From: CBDULQ01 sp965368115
Lineage (GTDB): Bacteria > Pseudomonadota > Gammaproteobacteria > SZUA-229
Reading direction: 5' to 3'
DNA: 5,482 bases
Assembly (NCBI GenBank): GCA_965368115.1
Contig: CBDULQ010000231.1
Coordinates: 1 to 5,482, forward strand
The notes under the pieces are model-generated. The model saw only the letters and a program-made list of their open reading frames with translations, did no database searches and was not told where the DNA came from. Positions 1-4,989 of this stretch are shown piece by piece. Position 1 is the first letter of the stretch; every line of letters starts with the position of its first letter. A program made the translations under genes and the position numbers.

Positions 1-298
1 CTTTCATCTTGGCCTGTTGCTTGGCCATCAGCGTTTGCTGGAAGGATTGCATGGTGGCCTGCATTTCTTCCTGGGTCATTTTCAGTTCACTATCGTTGAA
101 CGCGTGATTGAAGCCCAGCATGATGCTGTCCATATCCAGTTCATCTTTCTGCGGAGCCAGCTGCATGCCCATCTGGACACCGATGGTGTAGCTGGCCTTG
201 TTCTTTTCGTTATCGAGCTTGGGCTCTGCCACCTTTTGTTGATTACAGCCGGCGACGAGTACCAGGCAGCCGATGACAGCCGGTAATGCTTTAAACAT
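1..298 (-). CDS. FKBP-type peptidyl-prolyl cis-trans isomerase lipoprotein, N-terminal part (partial, runs off left edge)
   Basis: This is the first 99 residues of a Mip/FkpA-type peptidyl-prolyl isomerase, an envelope folding catalyst and chaperone. The start is ATG at 298, with AAGGGC (complement of 307-312) 8 bases upstream as ribosome binding site. Residues 1-18 form a lipoprotein signal ending in the lipobox LVAGC, with Cys18 the expected lipidated residue. The mature N-terminus is therefore probably anchored in a membrane. Residues 29-99 resemble the FKBP N-terminal dimerisation domain: a YTIGVQMG stretch, then an acidic segment and a Gln/Met/Lys-rich helix (TQEEMQATMQSFQQ). The catalytic FKBP domain would lie beyond the left edge and is not seen, so activity is inferred from the family. 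The gene is transcribed divergently from the degQ-like protease, which fits a shared envelope quality-control role. The exact subtype (FkpA, Mip or FklB-like) cannot be settled from this part. Confidence 0.88.
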   Translation of the reverse strand, partial: MFKALPAVIGCLVLVAGCNQQKVAEPKLDNEKNKASYTIGVQMGMQLAPQKDELDMDSIMLGFNHAFNDSELKMTQEEMQATMQSFQQTLMAKQQAKMK

Positions 299-383
299 GG
301 TGTTTAGCCCTTATGTCTAATGATTGGAATGGCGCACGTTAACAGGTGCCGTGTAGTGCTGCAAGTGTCGGGCTGCGGCCTGT

Positions 384-411
384 GAACTTAAGCAAATACT
401 GATGGTCCTGA
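384..411 (+). promoter_or_regulatory. Candidate sigma-E (RpoE/AlgU) promoter of the degQ-like gene
   Basis: GAACTT at 384-389 matches the sigma-E -35 core. A TCCTGA element lies at 406-411, close to the -10 (TCTGA/TCTAA) but with one extra C. The spacing is 16 bases to TCCTG or 17 to CCTGA, which is within the usual range. Transcription would start near 417-420 and leave a leader of roughly 22 bases. That leader holds the Shine-Dalgarno GGGAG (429-433) 8 bases before the ATG at 442. Periplasmic Deg proteases are classic sigma-E targets, so the element and the gene it precedes agree. This is a motif match by eye. Confidence 0.55.
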
Positions 412-441
412 GGAAGTGAACCTGTATCGGGAGCTTAACGC

Positions 442-1797
442 ATGCGGATGACGCAATTCTTAATCAGCCTGTTTATTGTTCTGTCGAGTTTCAATGCAGT
501 GGCGGCCCTGCCGCAAACCGTTGAGGGTCAGCCCTTGCCGTCACTGGCGCCCATGGTGGAGCGTGTGACGCCGGCGGTGGTCAATATCTCCACCCGCAGC
601 CACATGAATGTGCGCCAGAATCCCCTGCTTAACGATCCGTTTTTCAGACGCTTTTTCCGCGCGCCGCCCCAGCAGCAGCCGCAAACCCAGCAGAGTCTGG
701 GTTCAGGTGTCGTCATCGATGCCGAGCGCGGTTATGTCATCACCAATCATCACGTCATCGGGCGCGCCGATGAAATTACCGTTACCCTGCGTGACGGGCG
801 CGAACTCAAGGCCGAACTGGTCGGATCCGACCCGGAATCGGATGTCGCCATACTGCGCGTGCCGGCGGAGAACCTGACGGCCATCCGGCTGGCGGATTCG
901 GATCAGCTCAAGGTCGGTGATTTCGTGGTCGCCATCGGCAATCCCTTCGGCCTGGGACAGACCGTAACTTCCGGCATCGTCAGTGCCCTGGGCCGTAGTG
1001 GTCTGGGTATCGAAGGGTACGAAGATTTCATCCAGACCGATGCCTCCATCAACCCGGGTAATTCCGGTGGCGCACTGGTCAATCTGAATGGCGAACTGGT
1101 GGGTATGAACACCGCCATTCTGTCACCGGGCGGCGGCGGTAACGTGGGCATCGGTTTTGCCATTCCTACCAATATGGTGAAAGCGGTTCACCAGCAACTG
1201 GTGGAACACGGAGAAGTACGCCGCGGCGTGCTGGGTGTGGTCACCCAGGATCTGAGTTCGGATCTGGCTCAGGCGTTTGGCATCAATGCCCGCAAGGGCG
1301 CGGTGATCGCCCGGGTGGTACCCGATTCGCCGGCCGATCAGGCGGGGCTGAAACCGGGTGACGTGGTGGTGGATATCAATGGTCGCGAAATCGACAGCGC
1401 CATGGATATGCGCAATACCATCGGCCTGCTGCGCATCGGTCAGCAGCTGAAGATCAATGTGTTACGTGAAGGTCGCCAGAAACAACTGCTGGCAACGATC
1501 GAAGAGCCGAAACAGCAGGCGATGCCGGGCGATAAAATTCATCCGCGCCTGGCCGGTGCGGTACTGGGCCAGGTGCAGGACCCGGATGACAGCAGTGTGT
1601 GGCGTATTGTGGTGCTGGAAGTGGCCCAGGGCAGCCCGGCCTGGTATTCCCGGTTACGGGAAGGTGACATGATTCTGTCGGTGAATCGACAGCCTGTTCA
1701 TGAACTTAACACATTGAAGAAATATGCAGGTAACAGTCGTCAGTTATTATTGAATATACAACGTGGCTCGACTGCACTGTTTGTGTTGATTAAATAG
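442..1797 (+). CDS. degQ: DegQ/MucD-like periplasmic serine endoprotease (Do family, HtrA)
   Basis: An HtrA-family trypsin-like protease and chaperone that degrades misfolded proteins in the periplasm, 451 residues. A Sec signal peptide covers residues 1-21, with a hydrophobic core FLISLFIVL and a likely cleavage after AVA (19-21). The protease domain has the full triad: His104 in TNHHVI, Asp134 in SDVAIL and Ser208 in GNSGGAL. PDZ1 spans about 260-352 and begins with the RRGVLGV ligand-binding loop. PDZ2 spans about 367-451 and ends in LLLNIQRGSTALFVLIK, like DegQ. The LA loop (about 54-85) is short and Gln/Pro-rich, and the length is close to E. coli DegQ (455) rather than DegP (474). ATG 442 is preferred to the in-frame ATG at 448 because GGGAG (429-433) lies 8 bases before it. 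The gene appears monocistronic, between its own promoter candidate and a strong terminator. DegP, DegQ and MucD are hard to tell apart by sequence alone; family assignment is near certain, the symbol less so. Confidence 0.93.
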   Translation: MRMTQFLISLFIVLSSFNAVAALPQTVEGQPLPSLAPMVERVTPAVVNISTRSHMNVRQNPLLNDPFFRRFFRAPPQQQPQTQQSLGSGVVIDAERGYVITNHHVIGRADEITVTLRDGRELKAELVGSDPESDVAILRVPAENLTAIRLADSDQLKVGDFVVAIGNPFGLGQTVTSGIVSALGRSGLGIEGYEDFIQTDASINPGNSGGALVNLNGELVGMNTAILSPGGGGNVGIGFAIPTNMVKAVHQQLVEHGEVRRGVLGVVTQDLSSDLAQAFGINARKGAVIARVVPDSPADQAGLKPGDVVVDINGREIDSAMDMRNTIGLLRIGQQLKINVLREGRQKQLLATIEEPKQQAMPGDKIHPRLAGAVLGQVQDPDDSSVWRIVVLEVAQGSPAWYSRLREGDMILSVNRQPVHELNTLKKYAGNSRQLLLNIQRGSTALFVLIK

Positions 1798-1805
1798 TGG
1801 TCCAG

Positions 1806-1834
1806 CGCCGGGTTTCAACCCGGCGTGTTTTTTT
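1806..1834 (+). terminator. Intrinsic terminator of the degQ-like gene, overlapping the 3' end of moaE
   Basis: A GC-rich stem pairs CGCCGGGTT (1806-1814) with AACCCGGCG (1817-1825) around a tiny loop; opening the last pair gives a 4-base loop. TG and then seven T residues (1828-1834) follow on the plus strand. It starts 8 bases after the degQ stop codon. On the minus strand no T-run follows the stem, so it should be efficient only for rightward transcription. The same bases encode the last residues and the stop codon of moaE. Confidence 0.88.
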
Positions 1835-2249
1835 CCACCCAGCGCTGGCCGTCCGGCAGTGTTTCTTTTTTCCAGAATGGCGCCCTGGATTTCAGTTCTT
1901 CCATCAGGAATCGGCAGGCCTCGAAAGCGGCGGCGCGGTGTGCCGACCAGACTGCGGTCAGCACGATAGGATCGTTGGGCTGAATGTCGCCGATACGGTG
2001 AATGATCAGGCCGTCCATAAGGTCCCAGCGTTCACTGGCCTGCTCGCAGATTTTGTGCAGATAGTTTTCGGTCATGCCCGGGTAATGTTCCAGAGTCATC
2101 GCCTGCACCTGATCGCCTTCGTTGAAGTCGCGCATGGTACCGATGAAACTGGCCAGCGCACCGTATTGCCCCGGTGTCAGCTGCTCGGCCTGGTAGTCGG
2201 CCAGCGCCTGTAAGGGATCGAAGGCTTCGGGGGCGATGATCACGCGCAT
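1815..2249 (-). CDS. moaE: Molybdopterin synthase catalytic subunit MoaE
   Basis: The large subunit of molybdopterin synthase. With thiocarboxylated MoaD it inserts the dithiolene sulfurs into cyclic pyranopterin monophosphate in the cytoplasm. Length is 144 residues against about 150 in E. coli. Conserved blocks seen are FIGTMR with Arg40, LEHYPGM (53-59), HRIG (84-87), AVWSAHR with His104-Arg105, and the active-site segment LKSRAPFWKKE (119-129) with Lys120 and Lys127/128. These correspond to the catalytic His103/Arg104, Lys119 and Lys126 of E. coli. The start is ATG at 2249, one base after the moaD stop codon, with a perfect GGAGG 5 bases upstream inside the moaD end, so translation is probably coupled to moaD. 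The C-terminus is slightly short, and its final codons lie within the degQ terminator hairpin. Assignment is firm. Confidence 0.97.
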   Translation of the reverse strand: MRVIIAPEAFDPLQALADYQAEQLTPGQYGALASFIGTMRDFNEGDQVQAMTLEHYPGMTENYLHKICEQASERWDLMDGLIIHRIGDIQPNDPIVLTAVWSAHRAAAFEACRFLMEELKSRAPFWKKETLPDGQRWVEKNTPG

Positions 2250-2250
2250 A

Positions 2251-2484
2251 TCAGCCTCCGGTCACCGGTGGAAAAAACGCCACTTCGTCGCCGTCCCGTA
2301 CCGCCTGTTCAGGGTCCACATATTCCATATTCACCGCGCACAGGGTATTGTCGGGCATGGCCATCTGGTCCGTGGCCTGTTGCCAGACGTCGCCGACGGT
2401 CGCCACCTGGGCGGCTTCGATCTGCATGTCGCCATGACCCACCTGTTCGCGGAGACTGGCGAAGAATTTTACCTGGATGGTCAT
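2251..2484 (-). CDS. moaD: Molybdopterin synthase sulfur-carrier subunit MoaD
   Basis: A ubiquitin-fold sulfur carrier of 77 residues (E. coli MoaD has 81). It is adenylated and thiocarboxylated at its C-terminal Gly-Gly, then donates sulfur within the MoaD-MoaE complex. The sequence shows the beta-grasp pattern: MTIQVKFFASLRE at the start, an acidic middle, and the C-terminal RDGDEVAFFPPVTGG, whose FPPV-x-GG tail is diagnostic. ATG at 2484 is the natural start; a weak GGGAA-like ribosome binding site precedes it. It is the first gene of a two-gene moaD-moaE unit, with a single base between stop and next start. It is divergent from moaC. The adenylating partner MoeB is not in the window. Confidence 0.96.
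   Translation of the reverse strand: MTIQVKFFASLREQVGHGDMQIEAAQVATVGDVWQQATDQMAMPDNTLCAVNMEYVDPEQAVRDGDEVAFFPPVTGG
2255..2259 (-). promoter_or_regulatory. moaE ribosome binding site formed by the moaD Gly-Gly codons
   Basis: On the minus strand the last moaD codons, GGA GGC before TGA, contain GGAGG, 5 bases before the moaE ATG. This supports both the moaE start and translational coupling of the two subunits. Confidence 0.8.
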
Positions 2485-2541
2485 TCGAATTTCCCGGGGC
2501 CTTCTGCTAGGCTAGGCCTCCCGCAAGTGTAAGGTATCGAG
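2485..2541. promoter_or_regulatory. Divergent intergenic region between moaD and moaC
   Basis: These 57 bases must hold leader and ribosome binding sequences for moaD (leftward) and moaC (rightward), and most likely both promoters. Visible elements are AAGG (2531-2534), 7 bases before the moaC ATG, and a short tandem GCTAG/GCTAGG at 2506-2516. TGCTAGGCT (2505-2513) could act as an extended -10 for moaC, but no convincing -35 is seen. The promoters are inferred from the layout, not recognised. Confidence 0.4.
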
Positions 2542-3027
2542 ATGAGCGACAAACTCACCCATTTCAATGCATCCGGCGAAGCGCATATGGTCGACGTGGG
2601 TGCTAAAAACGAAACCCGCCGTCAGGCGATCGCCGATGGACGTATCTATATGTTACCGGAAACCCTGCAACTGATTAAGCAGGGGACCCACAAAAAAGGC
2701 GATGTACTGGGCATTGCCCGGATCGCCGGTATCATGGCGGCGAAAAAAACCGCCGACCTGATCCCCCTGTGTCACCCCATCGCCCTGACCCACGTGGATG
2801 TGGAGCTGCAGGCGGATGACGCCATGCCGGGCGTGTACTGCAAGGTGACCGTGGAATGCAAGGGGGTGACCGGCGTGGAAATGGAAGCGCTGACCGCGGT
2901 GCAGGTGAGTCTGCTGACCATTTATGACATGTGCAAGGCGGTGGATCGCGGTATGCGCATGAGCGATATTCAGCTGTCTAAAAAAACCGGTGGTAAATCC
3001 GGTACCTGGGAGCGTGGCGGGGAATAG
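2542..3027 (+). CDS. moaC: Cyclic pyranopterin monophosphate synthase MoaC
   Basis: MoaC converts the MoaA product 3',8-cyclo-7,8-dihydro-GTP to cyclic pyranopterin monophosphate, the substrate of MoaD/MoaE. It is 161 residues, the usual length, and complete. Family hallmarks are HMVDVGAKNETRR (15-27), IAGIMAAKKT (61-70), LIPLCHPI with His78, the GVTGVEMEALTAV block (108-120) and YDMCKAVD (128-135) with Asp129 and Lys132, followed by the C-terminal LSKKTGGKSG. His, Asp and Lys at these places are the known catalytic residues. ATG 2542 is preceded by TAAGG at a 7-base spacing. The gene lies head-to-head with moaDE and converges on tpx. No moaA or moaB is present here. Confidence 0.97.
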   Translation: MSDKLTHFNASGEAHMVDVGAKNETRRQAIADGRIYMLPETLQLIKQGTHKKGDVLGIARIAGIMAAKKTADLIPLCHPIALTHVDVELQADDAMPGVYCKVTVECKGVTGVEMEALTAVQVSLLTIYDMCKAVDRGMRMSDIQLSKKTGGKSGTWERGGE

Positions 3028-3028
3028 G

Positions 3029-3077
3029 TCTTCTACGATGCCCGGCTGCGGTTTGCAGACAGGCATCGTGGTGAAGA
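3029..3077. terminator. Possible bidirectional terminator hairpin between convergent moaC and tpx
   Basis: ACGATGCC (3035-3042) pairs perfectly with GGCATCGT (3062-3069). An inner CTGC/GCAG (3046-3049 with 3055-3058) and an outer TCTTC/GAAGA (3029-3033 with 3073-3077) extend the structure into a long imperfect stem. It fills most of the 55-base gap between the two stop codons. Neither side has a clean T-run; on the plus side only TATCTTTATTT follows. It is therefore a plausible shared transcript end or 3' stabilising hairpin, not a textbook intrinsic terminator. Confidence 0.5.
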
Positions 3078-3082
3078 TATCT

Positions 3083-3580
3083 TTATTTGATGGTCGCCAG
3101 TGCCGCGGCGTAATCCGGCTCCTGGGCGATTTCCGGTACCTGCTCGGTATAGATGACCTTGCCGTCGCCGTCCACGATCACGATGGCGCGTGACATGATG
3201 CCGGTCAGGGGGCCGTCGGTAATTTCTACACCATATTGTTTGCCGAAATCAGCCGATCTGAATGTCGACAGCGAAACCACCTTGTCTAGCCCTTCCGCAC
3301 CGCAAAAACGCGCATGCGCAAACGGCAGGTCGGCGGAAATGCATAACACATTCACCCCGTCTATACCGCCAGCGTCTTCATTGAATTTACGGACCGACGC
3401 GGCACACACCGGCGTATCGATGCTGGGAAAAATATTGAGTACGCGAATACCGGAGAAGTCGCCGAGGCTGACATCGGAGAGATCGGTATTGGCAAGGGAA
3501 AAATCAGGTGCCGAGCTGCCGATCGCCGGTAACTCGCCAACCGTGTGAACAGGATTACCTTCTAATGTGATACTGGCCAT
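3083..3580 (-). CDS. tpx: Thiol peroxidase Tpx (atypical 2-Cys peroxiredoxin)
   Basis: Reduces hydrogen peroxide and, preferentially, alkyl hydroperoxides using thioredoxin. It has 165 residues, close to E. coli Tpx (168). The N-terminal hairpin typical of Tpx (residues 1-15) is followed by the thioredoxin fold. The peroxidatic Cys59 sits in SIDTPVC with Thr56. The resolving Cys93 lies in LPFAHARFCGAEG, the Tpx-specific position, and Cys80 in VLCISADLP is also conserved in the family. A MSRAIVIVD strand with its conserved Arg follows. ATG 3580 has GGAGT (complement of 3586-3590) 5 bases upstream, a good ribosome binding site. It is convergent with moaC. A separate promoter is likely in the 126 bases upstream, although the ABM gene lies on the same strand. 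Confidence 0.96.
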   Translation of the reverse strand: MASITLEGNPVHTVGELPAIGSSAPDFSLANTDLSDVSLGDFSGIRVLNIFPSIDTPVCAASVRKFNEDAGGIDGVNVLCISADLPFAHARFCGAEGLDKVVSLSTFRSADFGKQYGVEITDGPLTGIMSRAIVIVDGDGKVIYTEQVPEIAQEPDYAAALATIK

Positions 3581-3638
3581 GCTGGACTCCTTTTATTGTC
3601 TTGTCGATGTGGGCTCATGGTAATACAGCATTCTGACA

Positions 3639-3665
3639 ATACAACCATTCAAACCGTAGTTGTAT
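3639..3665. repeat. 7-bp inverted repeat upstream of tpx, possible operator
   Basis: ATACAAC (3639-3645) and GTTGTAT (3659-3665) are perfect inverted arms around 13 bases, centred about 70 bases upstream of the tpx start. On the minus strand the spacer contains TTGAAT, a possible -35. A weak TGTATT lies 19 bases further on. The repeat could be an operator over a tpx promoter. It does not match the OxyR consensus, and no T-run follows that would make it a terminator of the ABM gene. Confidence 0.35.
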
Positions 3666-3706
3666 GTCTGGCTGTAAACGGTGCAGGATCAGGAGGCGGC
3701 GCGTCA

Positions 3707-4003
3707 TTACGGATCACGGGAGGTGTAGCGTCGCTGCAATTCGAGTACCTCCACTTCGTAATCCAGATACCAGTTATCACGCCCCTGCAATTGTGCGCGT
3801 TGATGCTCCGGGTCCTGACGCCAGGCGCGAATATCGCGCTCTGAGTTCCAGTAAGAAATGGAAATTTCGAAATCGTTTTCGGTGCTGCTGACAAAATCGA
3901 GGCAGCCATATTGCTGCATGGCTAACTCACGCATGCGATGCGCCGTTTCGTAATAGGCGTCATCCAGTGGTCTGAGGCGTGCCTTGAATATGACTGCATA
4001 CAT
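3707..4003 (-). CDS. Small ABM-domain protein (antibiotic biosynthesis monooxygenase-like), function unknown
   Basis: A 98-residue single-domain protein of the dimeric alpha/beta-barrel (ABM) superfamily, which includes YgiN-type quinol oxidases, heme-degrading HmoA/IsdG and polyketide monooxygenases. Seen are a first strand YAVIFKARL, a helix YYETAHRMRELAMQQ, GCLDF (33-37), a strand FEISISYW (45-52) and the motif SERDIRAWRQDPEHQRAQ (54-71), where W61 and H67 match the family's W...H pattern. A final strand YLDYEVEVLEL closes the fold. No signal peptide is present, so it should be cytoplasmic. ATG 4003 is the only reasonable start; its ribosome binding site is poor (GAAG, 8 bases away). It lies between argB and tpx on the same strand, behind a strong inverted repeat. 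Substrate and role cannot be deduced, since this fold covers many activities and some members have none known. Confidence 0.85.
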   Translation of the reverse strand: MYAVIFKARLRPLDDAYYETAHRMRELAMQQYGCLDFVSSTENDFEISISYWNSERDIRAWRQDPEHQRAQLQGRDNWYLDYEVEVLELQRRYTSRDP

Positions 4004-4024
4004 AAGTATGGCTTCGCTTTTGCG

Positions 4025-4059
4025 GGCGTTGCACTGTATTGACCGGTCAGTGCAACGCC
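4025..4059. repeat. Perfect 12-bp inverted repeat with nested palindrome between argB and the ABM gene
   Basis: GGCGTTGCACTG (4025-4036) and CAGTGCAACGCC (4048-4059) pair without mismatch around an 11-base loop. A second perfect 10-bp palindrome, TGACCGGTCA (4040-4049), overlaps the loop and the right arm. No T-run follows on either strand. After the stem on the minus strand comes a small CGC-AAAA-GCG element (4015-4024). It may be the 3' end structure of the argB transcript, or an operator for the ABM gene, whose start lies 21 bases away. The sequence alone does not decide. Confidence 0.7.
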
Positions 4060-4090
4060 GGTTCCGTCGATAAGTCCGCGCGAATAATGA

Positions 4091-4978
4091 TTAGCCTTTC
4101 ATCAGCGTACCGACACCTTCGTCGGTGAACAGTTCCAGAAGAACGGCGTGAGGTACGCGACCGTCGATAATGTGCGCCATGCGCACGCCGGATTTAACCG
4201 CATCCAGTGCACAGCTAACCTTTGGCAGCATGCCGCCGTGAATCGTGCCGTCCTCGATATAGCCGTCGACCTGGCGTGCATCGAGACCGGTCAGCAGTTT
4301 GCCCTGCTGGTCGAGAATGCCCGGTGTATTGGTGAGCAGTAACAGTTTTTCCGCGTTCAGCACCGATGCCAGTTTTCCGGCCACCAGGTCGGCGTTGATG
4401 TTGTACGACGCACCGTCCTCGCCGACACCGATGGGCGCAATAACCGGAATGAAATCGTCGTCGTCGAGCATGGCCACTACCGACGGATCGATAGTATTGA
4501 CTTCGCCGACATGGCCCAGGTCGATGATTTCCGGTTCGTTGAGATCCTCGCGATCCCGGGTAATGGTCATCTTCTTCGCGCGGATCAATCCGCCGTCCTT
4601 GCCGGTTAAGCCCACGGCGCGGCCACCCTGCTGATTGATCATGGTGACGATGCTTTTGTTGACCAGTCCGCCGAGCACCATCTCAACTACATCCATGGTT
4701 TCGCGATCAGTGACGCGCATGCCCTGAACGAATTCGGATTCCTTGCCGATACGTTTTAACAATTCACCGATCTGAGGGCCGCCGCCATGCACAACAACCG
4801 GATTGACGCCAACCTGTTTGAGTAGCACGATGTCGCGTGCAAAACCCTGTTTCAGGTTTTCGTCGGTCATGGCGTTACCGCCGTATTTGATGACCACGGT
4901 TTTGCCGTTCAGTTTCTGCAAATAAGGTAAGGCTTCGGAGAGTACCTTAACGACATTGCCGGCTTTCGTATTATCCAA
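4091..4978 (-). CDS. argB: Acetylglutamate kinase ArgB (arginine-sensitive type)
   Basis: Phosphorylates N-acetyl-L-glutamate with ATP, the second step of arginine biosynthesis. It has 295 residues, near the 301 of Pseudomonas aeruginosa. The sequence shows the amino-acid kinase fold: KYGGNAM with Lys31, the glycine loop HGGGPQIG (64-71), MRVTDRETMDVVEMVLGG (87-104) for acetylglutamate binding, and YNINADLVAGKLA (192-204) and LLLLTNTPGI (212-221) for the nucleotide side. The N-terminal helix ahead of the kinase core (about residues 1-23) and the C-terminal GGMLPK...HIIDGR...GVGTLM region are typical of arginine-inhibited hexameric enzymes, so feedback inhibition is inferred. The start is TTG at 4978: AGGA (4986-4989) lies 7 bases upstream, no ATG or GTG fits nearby, and the next in-frame Met (37) is inside the active site. 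It follows the algC-type gene after 11 bases, so the two are probably co-transcribed. Confidence 0.97.
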   Translation of the reverse strand: MDNTKAGNVVKVLSEALPYLQKLNGKTVVIKYGGNAMTDENLKQGFARDIVLLKQVGVNPVVVHGGGPQIGELLKRIGKESEFVQGMRVTDRETMDVVEMVLGGLVNKSIVTMINQQGGRAVGLTGKDGGLIRAKKMTITRDREDLNEPEIIDLGHVGEVNTIDPSVVAMLDDDDFIPVIAPIGVGEDGASYNINADLVAGKLASVLNAEKLLLLTNTPGILDQQGKLLTGLDARQVDGYIEDGTIHGGMLPKVSCALDAVKSGVRMAHIIDGRVPHAVLLELFTDEGVGTLMKG

Positions 4979-4985
4979 TGTGGTT

Positions 4986-4989
4986 TCCT
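4986..4989 (-). promoter_or_regulatory. Ribosome binding site that decides the argB TTG start
   Basis: AGGA on the minus strand directly follows the TAA stop of the upstream mutase gene and sits 7 bases before TTG (4976-4978). There is no competing ATG or GTG codon in frame near it. Confidence 0.65.

Noticed and set aside
17..286. Open frame on the plus strand opposite the FKBP lipoprotein gene
   Set aside because: Antisense to a frame with a clear lipobox and FKBP N-terminal domain; no sign of its own translation signals.
1797..2213. A 138-codon open frame on the plus strand opposite moaE
   Set aside because: It is the antisense shadow of moaE, which has all catalytic motifs; the plus-strand product shows no family features and its start overlaps the degQ stop and terminator.
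2485..2541. Molybdenum cofactor riboswitch or ModE site between moaD and moaC
   Set aside because: The gap is too short for the riboswitch fold and no ModE-like palindrome is visible.
2653..3066. A 137-codon open frame on the minus strand opposite moaC
   Set aside because: His/Gln-rich product typical of antisense reading of a high-GC gene; moaC on the plus strand is unmistakable.
3153..3548. A 131-codon open frame on the plus strand opposite tpx
   Set aside because: Antisense of a clear thiol peroxidase; low-complexity Ser/Pro-rich product with no ribosome binding site.
3639..3665. The tpx upstream inverted repeat as an OxyR site or as a terminator of the ABM gene
   Set aside because: The OxyR ATAG/CTAT spacing pattern is absent, and no T-run follows the arms on the minus strand.
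3596..3844. Open frame on the plus strand beginning in the tpx upstream gap and running into the ABM gene
   Set aside because: No ribosome binding site and no recognisable motifs, and most of it lies opposite the ABM gene, which has a coherent fold pattern.
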